Positions 47,296-59,907 of a stretch of 64,000 bases of DNA are shown in pieces. Source of the DNA: Paraspadella gotoi (Eukaryota; Chaetognatha); the NCBI GenBank assembly GCA_051294375.1, contig CM119270.1, positions 13,805,316 to 13,869,315 of the forward strand, given 5' to 3'. The translations under genes were made by a program, and so were the position numbers. Within the stretch, counting starts at the first letter, position 1. Every line of letters begins with the position of its first letter. A model generated the notes under the pieces. That model did not search any database, was not told the DNA's origin, and worked only from the letters and a program-made list of their open reading frames with translations.

Positions 47296-47347
<52 letters not shown>

Positions 47348-47596
47348 CTTCTCTCTCTCTCTCTCTCTCCTTTTTTCTTATTAACGATTTAATTCAAAAC
47401 AAGGCCTTCCTCGTCTTTTTGTCCGTGCTGTTGTTGTTTTCAATTCAGTTGCGGTGGGTCAGCATATAACCGCAATTAACGATTGACTGATTAAAGACAG
47501 GTGAAAAATATGTGAATGAAGAATAAATGACAGACAGTGAAGGAATCCACGACATAAAGATCGAGAGTTGAGATGGAATCAATGATGAATCAAGAT

Positions 47597-47652
<56 letters not shown>

Positions 47653-47679
47653 GAGAGAGAGAGAAGAGAGAGAACACAA
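46986..47679. other. Right-arm continuation covering the left-arm gap, no gene
   Basis: 46986-47230 aligns inverted to 26540-26840 with marked divergence, sharing the ATATTTCGGTGATTGG segment. It then holds (CT)n at 47288-47371 and (GA)n at 47597-47650. It fills what is N at 29873-30157 on the left. A C10 run lies near 47010. Confidence 0.6.
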
Positions 47680-47767
47680 GGCGAGAAGAAAGTAAATTAA
47701 AAACCCGAACGAACCGGTGACCACACACGCCGCACGCAGGGCGCACGCAGTTACGGTGCCGTCGGTC
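47680..47767. repeat. Short inverted-repeat block (partner 29787-29872)
   Basis: Contains ACCGGTGACCACACACGC and TTACGGTGCCGTCGGTC, the reverse complement of the left block with a few indels. It continues without a gap into 47768-47837 and the tRNA-like segment. Confidence 0.85.
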
Positions 47768-47837
47768 GCACTGACCAGAGTTTATTGAGACTCCGCCTTT
47801 CGGGGAAATTTCCAGCCCTCGACCGGTCGAAGGAGTT

Positions 47838-47900
47838 GTCGGCCTCCGGGGATCGAACCGGGACCCCGAGCACCGAGAGACCCTCTGGCGACGTTTCGTC
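47838..47900 (-). other. tRNA-like segment with B box, right copy
   Basis: On the minus strand GGTCCCGGTTCGATCCCCGG forms a T-arm-like hairpin with a Pol III B box. No complete cloverleaf could be drawn. It marks the point where homology with the left copy ends. Confidence 0.45.
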
Positions 47901-48712
47901 TCGGGGAATCGAAGGAGGAAGAATCAACGCGATGGCATGGGAAGGAATTGGAACCGCGTGGTAAATTCCGAGACGACTATGGAGACGCGATGGCATCGTG
48001 ATTGAACAAAGTGATGGCATCGCAATGAAAAGAAGACATTGCAATGTTATTCTTTTTCCTTACGATTGCATCGGGAGTCTTGGGCGTCACGTTCCTCTTG
48101 CGAATTTTATAGATCCTTTGATTGTCATGATGGTTCTCCAGGCTATCTTGTACCATTTTGAAGATATATGTGTAAATATACTGTCTTCGAGTTAATATTA
48201 CAAAAGTTTTCGACTTGTATTCCTATTCAGTATTCCGTAAATAACTGTCAAAATTATTAATTGGACAAAAAACCCCTTCGACCTCAACATATATCATCAA
48301 TTTATAAGTGTATAAACTTGGATTTTATAATTTTTCAAACTAGTGCAGATGAATTGAATCTTTTTTGGATTTTATCTATCGAAGACGCAACAGTTGCTTA
48401 CTCAGAGATGCAACGCGATCCGGCCAGTCGGCCTCCACCGCCCGCACGAACGCCCCTCGGTTGCTTGGATTATCCTGAGATGTGATCGCAGCAAAAACAA
48501 GGAACAATAACAAATGAGACACAACAAGGACAATAGAATTTAACTATTTTAAAAACAATGGATTAACTGATCAAAGACAACGAGGGGAAAAGCAAAAAAA
48601 AAAGACAGGAGAGATAAAAACACGAGGACGAAAAATCGGTAAAAAAAACTGATCCTTTACCAATAAAATTCCGGAATCGTTAAAAGGAAGAAGCAAGCCT
48701 AATTTTGGCCTA

Positions 48713-48760
<48 letters not shown>
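47838..48760. repeat. Inverted-repeat block, right copy (partner 22039-22905)
   Basis: It starts with the tRNA-like segment (47838-47900, minus strand) and continues through GCGATGGCATCGTGATT to TTGGCCTACATTCTCTCT and the (CT)n array at 48714-48788. The left copy has a gap (21882-22038) where this array lies. Confidence 0.85.
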
Positions 48761-48772
<12 letters not shown>

Positions 48773-48865
48773 CTCTCTCTCTCTCTCAGCTCTCGTGTTA
48801 CAATCGCCCTCCAAAAGAAGGGGCCGATCCTACATGAGAGGATGGATAGCGAACATCTCTTCTTT

Positions 48866-48890
48866 NNNNNNNNNNNNNNNNNNNNNNNNN
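48866..48890. other. 25-N gap at the outer end of the right-arm series
   Basis: Exactly 25 N. Similarity to the left side of the window stops at or just before this gap. 48891-49216 is unique sequence with no gene recognised. Confidence 0.97.
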
Positions 48891-49216
48891 CGCCTCTGCC
48901 TCCTCCCCGCTGAGCGATAACTTATTCAAGCAATTGCGGAAAGCGAGAGAGACATTTAGCCGCCTTTCCTGGTTCGGAGCTTCTTTTGTCGCTTCGTTTT
49001 ATATCTGAATTAAGTTGAGAAAATCGATCATCGGTCGTTTTGATGTCGTTAAATGCGACGACAGTATTTCTTTCTCATTCACTTGAGATGGGCCACATCG
49101 TTTGGAGTTTTGCTTCGCGTTTGCGTTTGCGCTACTGGGACAAACGATCGACTTTGCTAGCTTCATTCAAAAATACCTTCTGAGCAAGAAGCACGAAGAT
49201 TTAGTATTTTATATAT

Positions 49217-49226
49217 NNNNNNNNNN
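49217..49226. other. 10-N gap whose left edge repeats at 51241
   Basis: The 15 bases before the gap (TAGTATTTTATATAT, 49202-49216) are identical to 51241-51255, the first bases after the 765-N gap. Confidence 0.95.
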
Positions 49227-49431
49227 GGGGGAAGGGAAAAGAAGCTCATTATTTCTTAATTTTGTGGCGTTTCATCTTTTAGCACGAGACTAAAAATTGT
49301 TTTCCGCGCTTGTTTATTTTCTTTTTCTCTCTTTCTTTTTCGTTCTTTTCTATCTGTCTGTTCTGTCTTTCTTTCTTCCTGTTCTTTCTTTTTTTCTTTT
49401 CTTTCTTTTCTTACTTGCTTGCTTCCTTTTT

Positions 49432-49602
<171 letters not shown>

Positions 49603-49654
49603 ATCGGGGTGTTATTCCGGACGCGATCGTGTTTCAGACTCTAGTTACTCGATT

Positions 49655-49656
<2 letters not shown>

Positions 49657-49690
<34 letters not shown>
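49657..49690 (+). repeat. (GTC)n trinucleotide array
   Basis: About eleven copies of GTC. Its shorter counterpart lies at 36790-36810. Confidence 0.9.
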
Positions 49691-49693
<3 letters not shown>

Positions 49694-50059
49694 TTTTTTT
49701 TATCGGTGACGTTTTAAATACAAAGAAACTAAATCAAACCAGAATAAATCGGAAATGCTTTCGAGTCTCTCACTCTCTCTCCCTCTCACTCTCACTCTCT
49801 GTTTCTTAAAATCGACAGTTGTACGCCAAAAAAAAAAGAGAGAATGAAAAAAAAGGCGACTTTGAGTAGGCGAGAGATCCTAGTTTTTTTTTCTGTGTTT
49901 TTTTCTTTTTCCGAATTTCATTAAAATTTATTTAAAAAGATTCTTTTTAATTTCTTCGTCGCGCGGATCCGCCGCCAATCTACGGGCCAAAGTCCTCAAC
50001 GTGGGAATCGTCGATGTGGGAATGGGAACTCCAGGCGCGATTTTTCTTCCGTTTAAAGC

Positions 50060-50475
50060 GACGAGAGAGAGAGAGAGAGAGGAGAGAATAGGAGAGAGAA
50101 GAGAGAGAGGGAGAGGAGAGAGTGAAGAGAAGAGAAGAGAGAGAGAAGAGATTAACGTTTGTGAGTAATGTAATTAAGGATAACATTTCGCGTTAAACGT
50201 ATTTTGGTTTTTTCCTCTCGGGTTCACCCATGCCAGGGGTTCGATTATTCACACACAAGGAATCACTAAGGCGAAGTTGACGTCCAGGGTAATCCCCGCC
50301 CTTTTCAAACCGTCCCCCACGGATCAATCGAAAATTGAATGCGACGTTATGTAGGGCGGGACGCTGGGAGAAAATTTTTTGACGGTTGGACGAAAAGGTA
50401 GTCAGGGAGAGATAGTGATATCCAGCAGATTTGGCTTATGGAGTCATTATCTGTACTAAACGTGATAAAGATACT
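50060..50475 (+). repeat. Direct repeat (partner 41012-41430), truncated by a gap
   Basis: Same landmarks as 41012-41430 with single-base differences. It ends at GTGATAAAGATACT immediately before the 765-N gap. Confidence 0.88.
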
Positions 50476-51240
50476 NNNNNNNNNNNNNNNNNNNNNNNNN
50501 NNNNNNNNNNNNNNNNNNNNNNNNNNNNNNNNNNNNNNNNNNNNNNNNNNNNNNNNNNNNNNNNNNNNNNNNNNNNNNNNNNNNNNNNNNNNNNNNNNNN
50601 NNNNNNNNNNNNNNNNNNNNNNNNNNNNNNNNNNNNNNNNNNNNNNNNNNNNNNNNNNNNNNNNNNNNNNNNNNNNNNNNNNNNNNNNNNNNNNNNNNNN
50701 NNNNNNNNNNNNNNNNNNNNNNNNNNNNNNNNNNNNNNNNNNNNNNNNNNNNNNNNNNNNNNNNNNNNNNNNNNNNNNNNNNNNNNNNNNNNNNNNNNNN
50801 NNNNNNNNNNNNNNNNNNNNNNNNNNNNNNNNNNNNNNNNNNNNNNNNNNNNNNNNNNNNNNNNNNNNNNNNNNNNNNNNNNNNNNNNNNNNNNNNNNNN
50901 NNNNNNNNNNNNNNNNNNNNNNNNNNNNNNNNNNNNNNNNNNNNNNNNNNNNNNNNNNNNNNNNNNNNNNNNNNNNNNNNNNNNNNNNNNNNNNNNNNNN
51001 NNNNNNNNNNNNNNNNNNNNNNNNNNNNNNNNNNNNNNNNNNNNNNNNNNNNNNNNNNNNNNNNNNNNNNNNNNNNNNNNNNNNNNNNNNNNNNNNNNNN
51101 NNNNNNNNNNNNNNNNNNNNNNNNNNNNNNNNNNNNNNNNNNNNNNNNNNNNNNNNNNNNNNNNNNNNNNNNNNNNNNNNNNNNNNNNNNNNNNNNNNNN
51201 NNNNNNNNNNNNNNNNNNNNNNNNNNNNNNNNNNNNNNNN
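50476..51240. other. 765-N gap
   Basis: Largest gap in the window. From the 41012 copy, sequence like 41431-41850 may belong here. Confidence 0.95.
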
Positions 51241-51300
51241 TAGTATTTTATATATTATACTTTACGTTAACTTCTTAATCGCAGTGTGACGCTTAATCAA

Positions 51301-51420
51301 TGCATATTTCGTGGTACGTCTCTCACAGCGTGAGATCAATCATTGAATTTCGTTTCGCGTATCACGGCGAGTGAGAAATCAGTGAATTTCGTTGCACGTA
51401 TCACGCAGCGTGGGACGCGA
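51301..51420 (+). repeat. About 40-bp tandem repeat, 3 units
   Basis: Three units contain TTTCGTNNNACGTATCAC-type sequence followed by a GCGTGAG or GAGTGAG variant, beginning near 51301, 51343 and 51382. The third is followed by unique sequence. Confidence 0.7.
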
Positions 51421-54321
51421 GGGAAAATGTTTGGAGTCTCGAAGAAGGAAATTCAAAACCGCTTCCCATTTCTTTCCGTCAGCGGAAAAAAAAGGGGGAA
51501 AATAAATATAAACCTTTATAAACAAAGAAATGAATTATATCAACGCGGATGCTTCGCGACTTTTAAATTTTTCGTTGCTCATTTAAAAAAAATGGTTGTA
51601 TAACAGCTTTGCCAAAAAACTAATGTTTCTAATAATTTTCTAGTATAAAATAATATTTGTTATGTTTATTAGGTTTAGCTTTAATATGTTAGTAGTTCAG
51701 CTTTATATTTCTTCTTAGAAAATACTTATTGCCAATGCTAGAGATTTTCGTCAAATCCGGTTTTGCCCAATACTAAATTCTAAGAGAACCTTTCAAAATC
51801 TTTCACCGAATCTAAGAAAAAAAACCCCAAATTTGTTGTAAATGAGAAAAGAAACTTCTGCTCTCAACGAAACCGTCGCCCACAGGAGTAAGAATCTTTC
51901 TTTTTTTTCTTTCTTTCTTTTTTTCCCCCCTCTGTTTATTTTTTTTTGTCNNNNNNNNNNNNNNNNNNNNNNNNNNNNNNNNNNNNNNNNNNNNNNNNNN
52001 NNNNNNNNNNNNNNNNNNNNNNNNNNNNNNNNNNNNNNNNNNNNNNNNNNNNNNNNNNNNNNNNNNNNNNNNNNNNNNNNNNNNNNNNNNNNNNNNNNNN
52101 NNNNNNNNNNNNNNNNNNNNNNNNNNNNNNNNNNNNNNNNNNNNNNNNNNNNNNNNNNNNNNNNNNNNNNNNNNNNNNNNNNNNNNNNNNNNNNNNNNNN
52201 NNNNNNNNNNNNNNNNNNNNNNNNNNNNNNNNNNNNNNNNNNNNNNNNNNNNNNNNNNNNNNNNNNNNNNNNNNNNNNNNNNNNNNNNNNNNNNNNTTTT
52301 TTTGCTTTTTAAATCAAATATATCTTAATACTGAAACTATAATAAAACAGCAGTCATGGTTACCCGGATGTACCGAGCTCCTAAAATGACCAAACCATTT
52401 TCTATGATTTTTTATTATTTCGATCTCAAAACTATANNNNNNNNNNNNNNNNNNNNNNNNNNNNNNNNNNNNNNNNNNNNNNNNNNNNNNNNNNNNNNNN
52501 NNNNNNNNNNNNNNNNNNNNNNNNNNNNNNNNNNNNNNNNNNNNNNNNNNNNNNNNNNNNNNNNNNNNNNNNNNNNNNNNNNNNNNNNNNNNNNNNNNNN
52601 NNNNNNNNNNNNNNNNNNNNNNNNNNNNNNNNNNNNNNNNNNNNNNNNNNNTTCAAAATAAAACTGAGTTTGGAAAACAAAGTTAATAATAGTTTTTTAA
52701 AAAGTAATATTTTCTTTCGAACGTTTGTTCAAAGGCGAAGACGAAAGTAAGACCAGTTCAGGTTTCAAATCATATGGATTGCAGATATCGAAACTGAGGC
52801 ACTATGCATATTAAACACACAAATTTCACACACATCTTAAGCATGTGCCAACATGCAGTGCGCACGACATACAATCCTTTCCAGATGTTTTTTAAGGTTC
52901 ATAATAAATACACGTTTTAATATTATTTATTTTTTTACTGAACATTTTGTTTTCCGAACGCGTTAAAACACTACTGCAAAAGTTGATTCTTTTTTTAATT
53001 TTTATTGACAGATCGCATGAACCTTGAGAATTCAGAAAATTGGTTTCCATACAATAAAATGTCTGCTTTCTAACAAAAAGTATGAATAATGTTGGATGAA
53101 AACTTTCTCGGATCCCTCAAAATCCCAAATTACATACGGAATTTTCAATGGCGTTCAATTACGTGCGGATTTTGTCGAAGCTCCGGTTACATACGGAGCC
53201 GCAGAAAAACGAAANNNNNNNNNNNNNNNNNNNNNNNNNNNNNNNNNNNNNNNNNNNNNNNNNNNNNNNNNNNNNNNNNNNNNNNNNNNNNNNNNNNNNN
53301 NNNNNNNNNNNNNNNNNNNNNNNNNNNNNNNNNNNNNNNNNNNNNNNNNNNNNNNNNNNNNNNNNNNNNNNNNNNNNNNNNNNNNNNNNNNNNNNNNNNN
53401 NNNNNNGAGAGAGCTTTCAGTCTTTAAATTTTTTCGCCATATTTTTCTAGTCATTACTCTTTAAAACAGATGCTTGTAACAAAAACCGCAAGGTTTCTTT
53501 CATACACTCCCTTTTAAATTCGGGTTCGGAAAGGAAAACTTTTTTTTCAATGTTAAAAAAAAAAAGAAACCCACAAATTATGATATTTTGAAAACATCAA
53601 CGAAGATCCCGCCAATGCGTCCATCGCGTCTTCATAACAATCAAACTTTTAATACGATATTTTAACAATATTAATCAGGATAATGTTATAAATTGAAGCT
53701 TTTTTTCATTTTAATGCTTTTGATTTCGACGATTGTTTAACCGTTTCATATATATATATATATATATATATANNNNNNNNNNNNNNNNNNNNNNNNNNNN
53801 NNNNNNNNNNNNNNNNNNNNNNNNNNNNNNNNNNNNNNNNNNNNNNNNNNNNNNNNNNNNNNNNNNNNNNNNNNNNNNNNNNNNNNNNNNNNNNNNNNNN
53901 NNNNNNNNNNNNNNNNNNNNNNNNNNNNNNNNNNNNNNNNNNNNNNNNNNNNNNNNNNNNNNNNNNNNNNNNNNNNNNNNNNNNNNNNNNNNNNNNNNNN
54001 NNTTTTTTTTTAAATTCCTTCTTTTCTTTCCTCGAGGGAAACGAACGAACTTGTAGCTTATAACACGGACTTCCGTATTTCGTTAAAATCAAAACAGAAA
54101 AATAATCTCTCCTGTCGGATATTGTGAAACGTTTTTCGCTCTNNNNNNNNNNNNNNNNNNNNNNNNNNNNNNNNNNNNNNNNNNNNNNNNNNNNNNNNNN
54201 NNNNNNNNNNNNNNNNNNNNNNNNNNNNNNNNNNNNNNNNNNNNNNNNNNNNNNNNNNNNNNNNNNNNNNNNNNNNNNNNNNNNNNNNNNNNNNNNNNNN
54301 NNNNNNNNNNNNNNNNNNNNN
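51421..54321. other. Gap-dominated interval, no gene
   Basis: Gaps at 51951-52296, 52437-52651, 53215-53406, 53773-54002 and 54143-54321 leave short islands. A (TA)n run (53748-53772) borders one gap. No credible exon was seen in the islands. Confidence 0.8.
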
Positions 54322-56004
54322 CAATCGCTCACTCGCTCCCCGTGTCGTCCGTCAGAGAGACTGCGTGTGACTCGCTAATTACGATGAGTCCGACGTAAAC
54401 TTCGAGTCGCTCACCTTCTTCGTCAAACACAACCACAACAACAACGACGACAACGACAACTACAACAGCAACGTTTACAACGATGACGTCGACGACAAAG
54501 AAGACGACGACGACGCCGACGAGAATGCACTGGCTCTCTCACTCTCTCTCTCTCTATCTCTTTCTCTCGCCTCTCGCCACACACACAAAGGGTGGGAGGC
54601 AGCCTCTCTGATCAACGGGCCACTGGGCTTGTTTTTCATCCTCGATCTCACCATAGAGCGAAAAGGAAGTTGAGAGAGGAAGAGAGGGAGGAAGAGGAGA
54701 GAGAGGAGAGAGAAGAGGAGGAGGACTGAAGAGTGAGCAGATTGGAGAGATGAGAAGAGAGAGTGGGAGAGAGAGAGAGAGAGAAGAGCGAAGAAGAAAA
54801 TTGAATTTGAAGAAAGAGAAAAAATATGAGAAAGACAGTATATGAAACAACAAACAACAACAACAAAACCCGCCGACGATCTTTACAGATGTGGCTTGAT
54901 TGGGTCTTTTACGTCTTTTTCGGCGGAAAACTTTTTTTTTTCAACATCTTTTCGCAAAATTTTTCCCGTATTTTTCAAAACGAAATCCGGATTGATAATA
55001 GTTTTTGTCGTAGATTTATAAACGAAATCGCCTTGCGAAATTGTATTTTTATTTTGCCCTTACGACCTTGTTTATAGTCGTATTAAACTTGAAAATATGA
55101 TCGGCGAACTCCCGTAAAAATAAAACATAAGATTTAAGAGGAATCTATTTATAGACGACGACTAAACAGCTAAAAAAGCTTGATAAATACAAAACAGTAG
55201 GAAATTGAAGTCAATTTCCCAACAGCGAACAACCACAAAAAAGCGCGAAAATTCAAATGAAATCAACGACCGGATTGAAATCTTTACCGAAGTCACAATT
55301 AAGCGTTGAAAGGAGATAATTTTTGACAGGACACGAACAGAGTAGAATTAGTGATCGTTCTCTGATAAAACGAAACAGATCTCTCTTCCTCATCCTCCTA
55401 ATCTTTAATTCTTCCCTTTGTCAAAATGGAAGAAGTTGATCAATGGAAGTGCAATATAAAATGAAAACGATACCGAGATCAATGAGTCAATATTAAAGCA
55501 ACGTCACTTATTTTTACTTGAATCAATCTCTCATTTATCCTTAATAAAAATTAAAATCAATTTCTTGATTTTTTTCCTTTGTTAAAAAAAAGTAAGCGAT
55601 CTCTCATTCTATCTGGTCTTAAAATAATACGCTCAATTTTCCCATCGATAAAATGAAATCGACTACTCAATTATATCCCTTTGACGAAATGGAATCGATC
55701 TCTCATTCTTCCCTTTGATAAAATCCTTCTTCTTCTTCTTCTTCTCCTTCCCCCGATAAAAACTAAAGACTTCTTGAGTTTCCTCAGCATGTACGAGGCT
55801 AAAGTGTGGCCCTCAAGAAAATTTTCTTATACTTCACCGTCGAGTGGGGACTCTCGTGTTTTTCTGGATTTTGACAGAGAAAACCTGCGATTTGATTTTC
55901 CTTTTCAAATTCGATGCCAGGATTTTTTCTCTCTCTCTTCCGTTTGTGAGTTGGAAATTAAGGAGGGATTGCATTTTCTATTATATAGATGATAATAATA
56001 ATTA
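54322..56004. other. Interval with GA-rich and degenerate repeat sequence, no gene
   Basis: CAACAACAACGACGA-type sequence (54425-54515) is followed by a GA-rich block (54660-54790). A weak ~45-bp repeat with CCCTTTGATAAAATG and ATCGATCTCTCATTC lies at about 55360-55730. A 103-codon frame at 55681-55992 (+) overlaps this repeat and has no known similarity. Confidence 0.45.
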
Positions 56005-56859
56005 CACATGTGTGCAAAAAAAGTTTAATAGTGATGATAAAAGCAGTTTATTTCGCTTTTTGAAGAAACCTACACTTATAAGGACTCAGTTTAACTTAAT
56101 ACTTTGTCGGATTACCATTTGCTTCCAGCACTGCTTCCATGCAACAAGGGAGAGAGTGTTTAGAGGCTGCACAAATATGAATCTCTCTTTTCATCATTGA
56201 CCAGACGGTTTTGAAAATGTTGCAGTCTGAACGAGTTTCTGGGCCAACCTTCGAGTACCTCGATTGCGTTTTCCTCATGCCATTTTGGGGGTAGCGTTGG
56301 CTTTTGTATCCAGGAGCTCCTCCTCCATAAAAATCCGCCTATTCACTATTGAAGGACTGAACCACAATTCCTTTTTTTTTTCCAATATTTTTCTCAAATG
56401 GTTTGCAGAAGCCTTACGGTCTTGAATCGTGAGAACTTTACAGCTCATCATTATCTCTCTTTCCATGGACAAGTGAGACATGCTAGGCCACTAGCTTCTA
56501 ATAGCTTGACCAAGGTTTCCAGTTTCCTTAAATTTATTTTTTAAAACTCTGCAGATGGCGATCCTATAGCTTGACAACCCTGCCTTTCGAGATTAACAAT
56601 TGCAGCTTTTTTAGGGTTGTTTGCTGTTTGGAAGTTTCCGTAATAAAAAAAATTTAAAAAAAATAAAAAACAAAGATGGATAAAAAAATTTTTATGCATA
56701 AAAAATAAATTGTAAGATACAATTTCAAAATTTTTTTTTATTCCAGCATAGCTTCTATAATATTTTGGATTTGAAATAAACCTAAGTTTTACTTAATAAA
56801 ACGACAGACAAGCTAGATAATAGAGGATTTAAAGTTTTAACTTTTTTTGCGCTCATGTG
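56005..56859 (-). mobile_element. Tc1-like DNA transposon relic, internally deleted
   Basis: The element is bounded by TA at 56003-56004 and 56860-56861. Its termini are inverted: CACATGTGTGCAAAAAAAGT at the left and, on the other strand, CACATGAGCGCAAAAAAAGT at the right. TA target duplication and short inverted repeats are the hallmark of Tc1-mariner elements. The minus strand keeps the transposase N-terminal DNA-binding part and its extreme C terminus, but the catalytic core between them is gone. At 855 bp it is well below the usual 1.3-1.7 kb. It cannot encode an active transposase. Confidence 0.85.
56096..56640 (-). pseudogene. Tc1-like transposase remnant
   Basis: The protein would have bound the terminal repeats through paired helix-turn-helix domains and cut and joined DNA with a DDE catalytic domain. 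Reading leftwards from about 56640, a first HTH-like stretch (LERQGC, then KFKETGNLGQ) is followed by QDRKASANHLRKIL and SPSIVNRRIF, the usual second HTH of Tc1 transposases. This passes almost directly into the C-terminal segment KREIHICAASKHSLP and then EANGNPTKY before the stop, which resembles the conserved end of the family. The roughly 200 residues holding the catalytic Asp residues are missing. Frameshifts and stops break the N-terminal part, with a frame break near 56275-56278. It is a dead copy. Confidence 0.8.
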
Positions 56860-58201
56860 TATTATTGTGAAATCATTTAAGAATTTCTAATCCACAGCTA
56901 GCTGAGTCAGCAACAGCAATGTTTCTTTGTCTTAAAACTGTAAACGAGTCTTTTCATTTTAACCACAAAATTCTTGGTTTCGAATTGCGATTTTTCTTTC
57001 GGTGAGATTCGTGAGGCATGTTAATCAGCCTAAATTAATTAACAGTAAAGATTATCTTACTTTAATATCTATAAGTTTGTTCTTTTAGAAAAATTAACAT
57101 GTACTTTTGACCTTGATATGATTTTGTTACGTCGTTTCATTGACCCGCTGTGCGTGTGCGTAATACTCTACAATTTTCTCAGCGACCTTGGCACAGAAGA
57201 GGCGGGAAATAGGATTTAAATCAACACGAACGCAAATTGCAATTCGATGCTTCGCCGATTTTTCTTTTTCTTTGAAATTATGTCCAATTTAATAATATAT
57301 TGACTAGTTATAACATGAATCTAATATGTTTACATTTTTGTCTCAGTCTTTTTGCGTATGTATTTTGCTTTCTCCAAACTTCAACTAAAACTATACGTTT
57401 TATTCAAATATTGAAATAGTGTTTCATTTTTAAGTAAATTTTATCTTTCTATTTTTTTTTTGTTAATAAATTTTCACTGCAGTAATTATGAAGACGCATT
57501 CGTGAAAAAAAAGTTTTTCTTCGAAAGGAATTATTTTTTTGTGTGGACGAAATATCTGCTGGTACTCAAGAACTTTGACTTTTAGGAAAAAAAAGAGGAT
57601 TCTTTTCAGAAGAACCACGCTACATGCCTCTCTCTTTTTTTCACCGTTTTTATTTTCTTCTCGTTTCCTCTCTTTTTCCTCTCTTTTCTCTCTATTTTCG
57701 TCTCTGTTTGAATTCAAGTAAAAAAATATGGAGTAAAAAGTTTAAACTCAAACCATTTTTTTTTAAATTGAAAAAAAGATGTTTCTGTTTCGCCTGGGGA
57801 ACAAAAAGCTGCAAAAATTTGCTTCTGCTTAAAAATAAACAAAAAACAAAAACGAAAACGAAAACACGTCAACTATTGCAATAATAATAAAAGTGAAACT
57901 CGTCGCCAATTTCTATTTATAGTTTTCTTTTTATTTTATTTTTTTTGAACAACCAATTTAATACATTTTATAATTTCGTACCTTAAGCGACTGCGGATTT
58001 CGGTAAGCAGCTCTAAAAACTCATTCAACTCCATTTTTACTGAACAAAAAAACTATTCTGACGTTAAATCTCCGTCTAAATGTCAGCGGGATTAATATAA
58101 TCATATCACACAATATCCTCGAATCATTTTTTTTTTCCTTTCTACTGACTCAAAATTTTTTTTCTATGCGAGAGACACTTAACCGAATTAGGAGAGAGTC
58201 C
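56860..58201. other. Interval without a supported gene
   Basis: AT-rich unique sequence. Frames at 57463-57717 (minus) and 57624-57884 (+) are Lys/Glu or Phe/Ser-rich by composition. No RNA gene or transposon end was recognised. Confidence 0.5.
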
Positions 58202-58301
58202 AAACGAGATTGAGAGCGTTCAGGGGAGATTGAGAGCGATTAAAGGCGATCGAGAGCGATCAAACGCGATCGAGAGCTATTAAAAGCGAACCTAAGGGAT
58301 T
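58202..58301 (+). repeat. 20-bp minisatellite, 5 units in register
   Basis: Five consecutive 20-base units in exact register. The first is AAACGAGATTGAGAGCGTTC and the fourth AAACGCGATCGAGAGCTATT. The fifth has decayed. Confidence 0.88.
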
Positions 58302-58509
58302 AATAGAAATAAAAAGTAATGAGTAAAGGGTTGAAATCAATTGAGAGGCTTTGAAACTGGTAAATGTTAACCCTCGATGTGACTAGCAAATTAAGTATGG
58401 CGTGATATATGACAAAATAAGATGAAACGCTGTGACAGATAAGTAGTTAACTGTTATTGGAGGTGATCGAATATAAATAAGACTTGTGGCAATCTAATTT
58501 GGAATTGAT

Positions 58510-59873
58510 TGTAGAAGAATAAAGATGATAAACATTTGAAAAATTGACGATAAAAATTGTTTACGCAAATTGAAGAAGATTGGAAAATGGACATTAGACT
58601 GGATAAATCGCGTTTGAAGGAAATAGATAATTTAAATGCTAAATTGAAACTTCGAAAGCGATAAAAATTTAAGAATAGGCTTTGAATCTAAAAAAAAAAG
58701 ATCTTCAAAGCGTTTTAAAATATGAAAAAATGCGGTTGAAAACGATTCTGATGAAACTCAAGGCAACCGGTGGTGTGAAGGTCATGAAAACCTTAACCAT
58801 CAGGAAGTTGCAGTCCGTTTGGGTCATTCAAACCCGATGCCTCTCTCATCTTTTTGCTCGCGTCCCGTGATTAAGGGGCTTTTTATTACACATTAAAAAA
58901 AAATAATTACAAAACAAACTGAATATTCACTTCGACTGTTATAAAGAAATGACAGTCACCTAAAAAATGTTACGTGTCGTTCATTGATTAAATGAATGGG
59001 AAATTTCTTTATAGTTTATAACAATTTCATGCAGCAATTTTGAGATTCGTCTTAAACCTTCAGTCTTTGAGCCACCTCGGTCCTCAAAATGTTTTTCTTC
59101 TTTCGGACTCTCGATTTAATCGGGAGTCGCAATTTTTTTTCGTCCTCGTTCATCTCATAATAGCTAATTCATTATAATTTCCAAAACTGAATCGTCTGCA
59201 TAACGAACAAAAAAACGTTATTCATATAACACGACATGGTTTTTATTCTCCCACCCGAATGACTCCCTCGCTTTTCCCGTCGGGGGTTTGCGAACACTAG
59301 ACTCGATCTCACTCACTCGCCCGGGGGGTTGCTTAGATCACGTGATCGAATCTCTCACTCACTCTCGAACTCGTCCTCCGAATTCCATCGAGGTTTTCTT
59401 CCAATTAAAGAGTCGAAAACTTTTTTCCAAACTTTTCCCCCCCTTTTTTTTTTCACCGAAGAAAAACCCTTTTTATTTCTTTCGATTTCGACAAAAAAAT
59501 TTCTATCGTTGCGTCGAAATTGAGTCCGTAAAATTCAATTCAAAGCTCGAATTTGGCCGGTTTTTTTTTTTTTTTAATTGGCTAATCTTTTTGTTTTCCT
59601 TAATGCGTCTTCGTTTAATTTTATCATCTCATTGTTTTTTTTGTATAATACTGATTTATAATACATATATGCAGTTAATAAATAATAAAGACAAAAGAAA
59701 ATCCGCGTCATTCTTTCTTTCTTTTTTTTCTCTCACTCACTCATTCACTCACACCTACGACCTCCGGTCAAGCGCTCCCCAGGTTTCAAAGGCGGTACAA
59801 ACAGAGAGAGAGAGAGAGAGAGAGAGAGCAACTGCGAGGACGGGGGAGTTTACGGTACTTGGAGAAAGAAAGT

Positions 59874-59907
<34 letters not shown>

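Noticed and set aside
50431-51289. Frames of 270-283 codons
   Set aside because: They are almost entirely N and carry no information.
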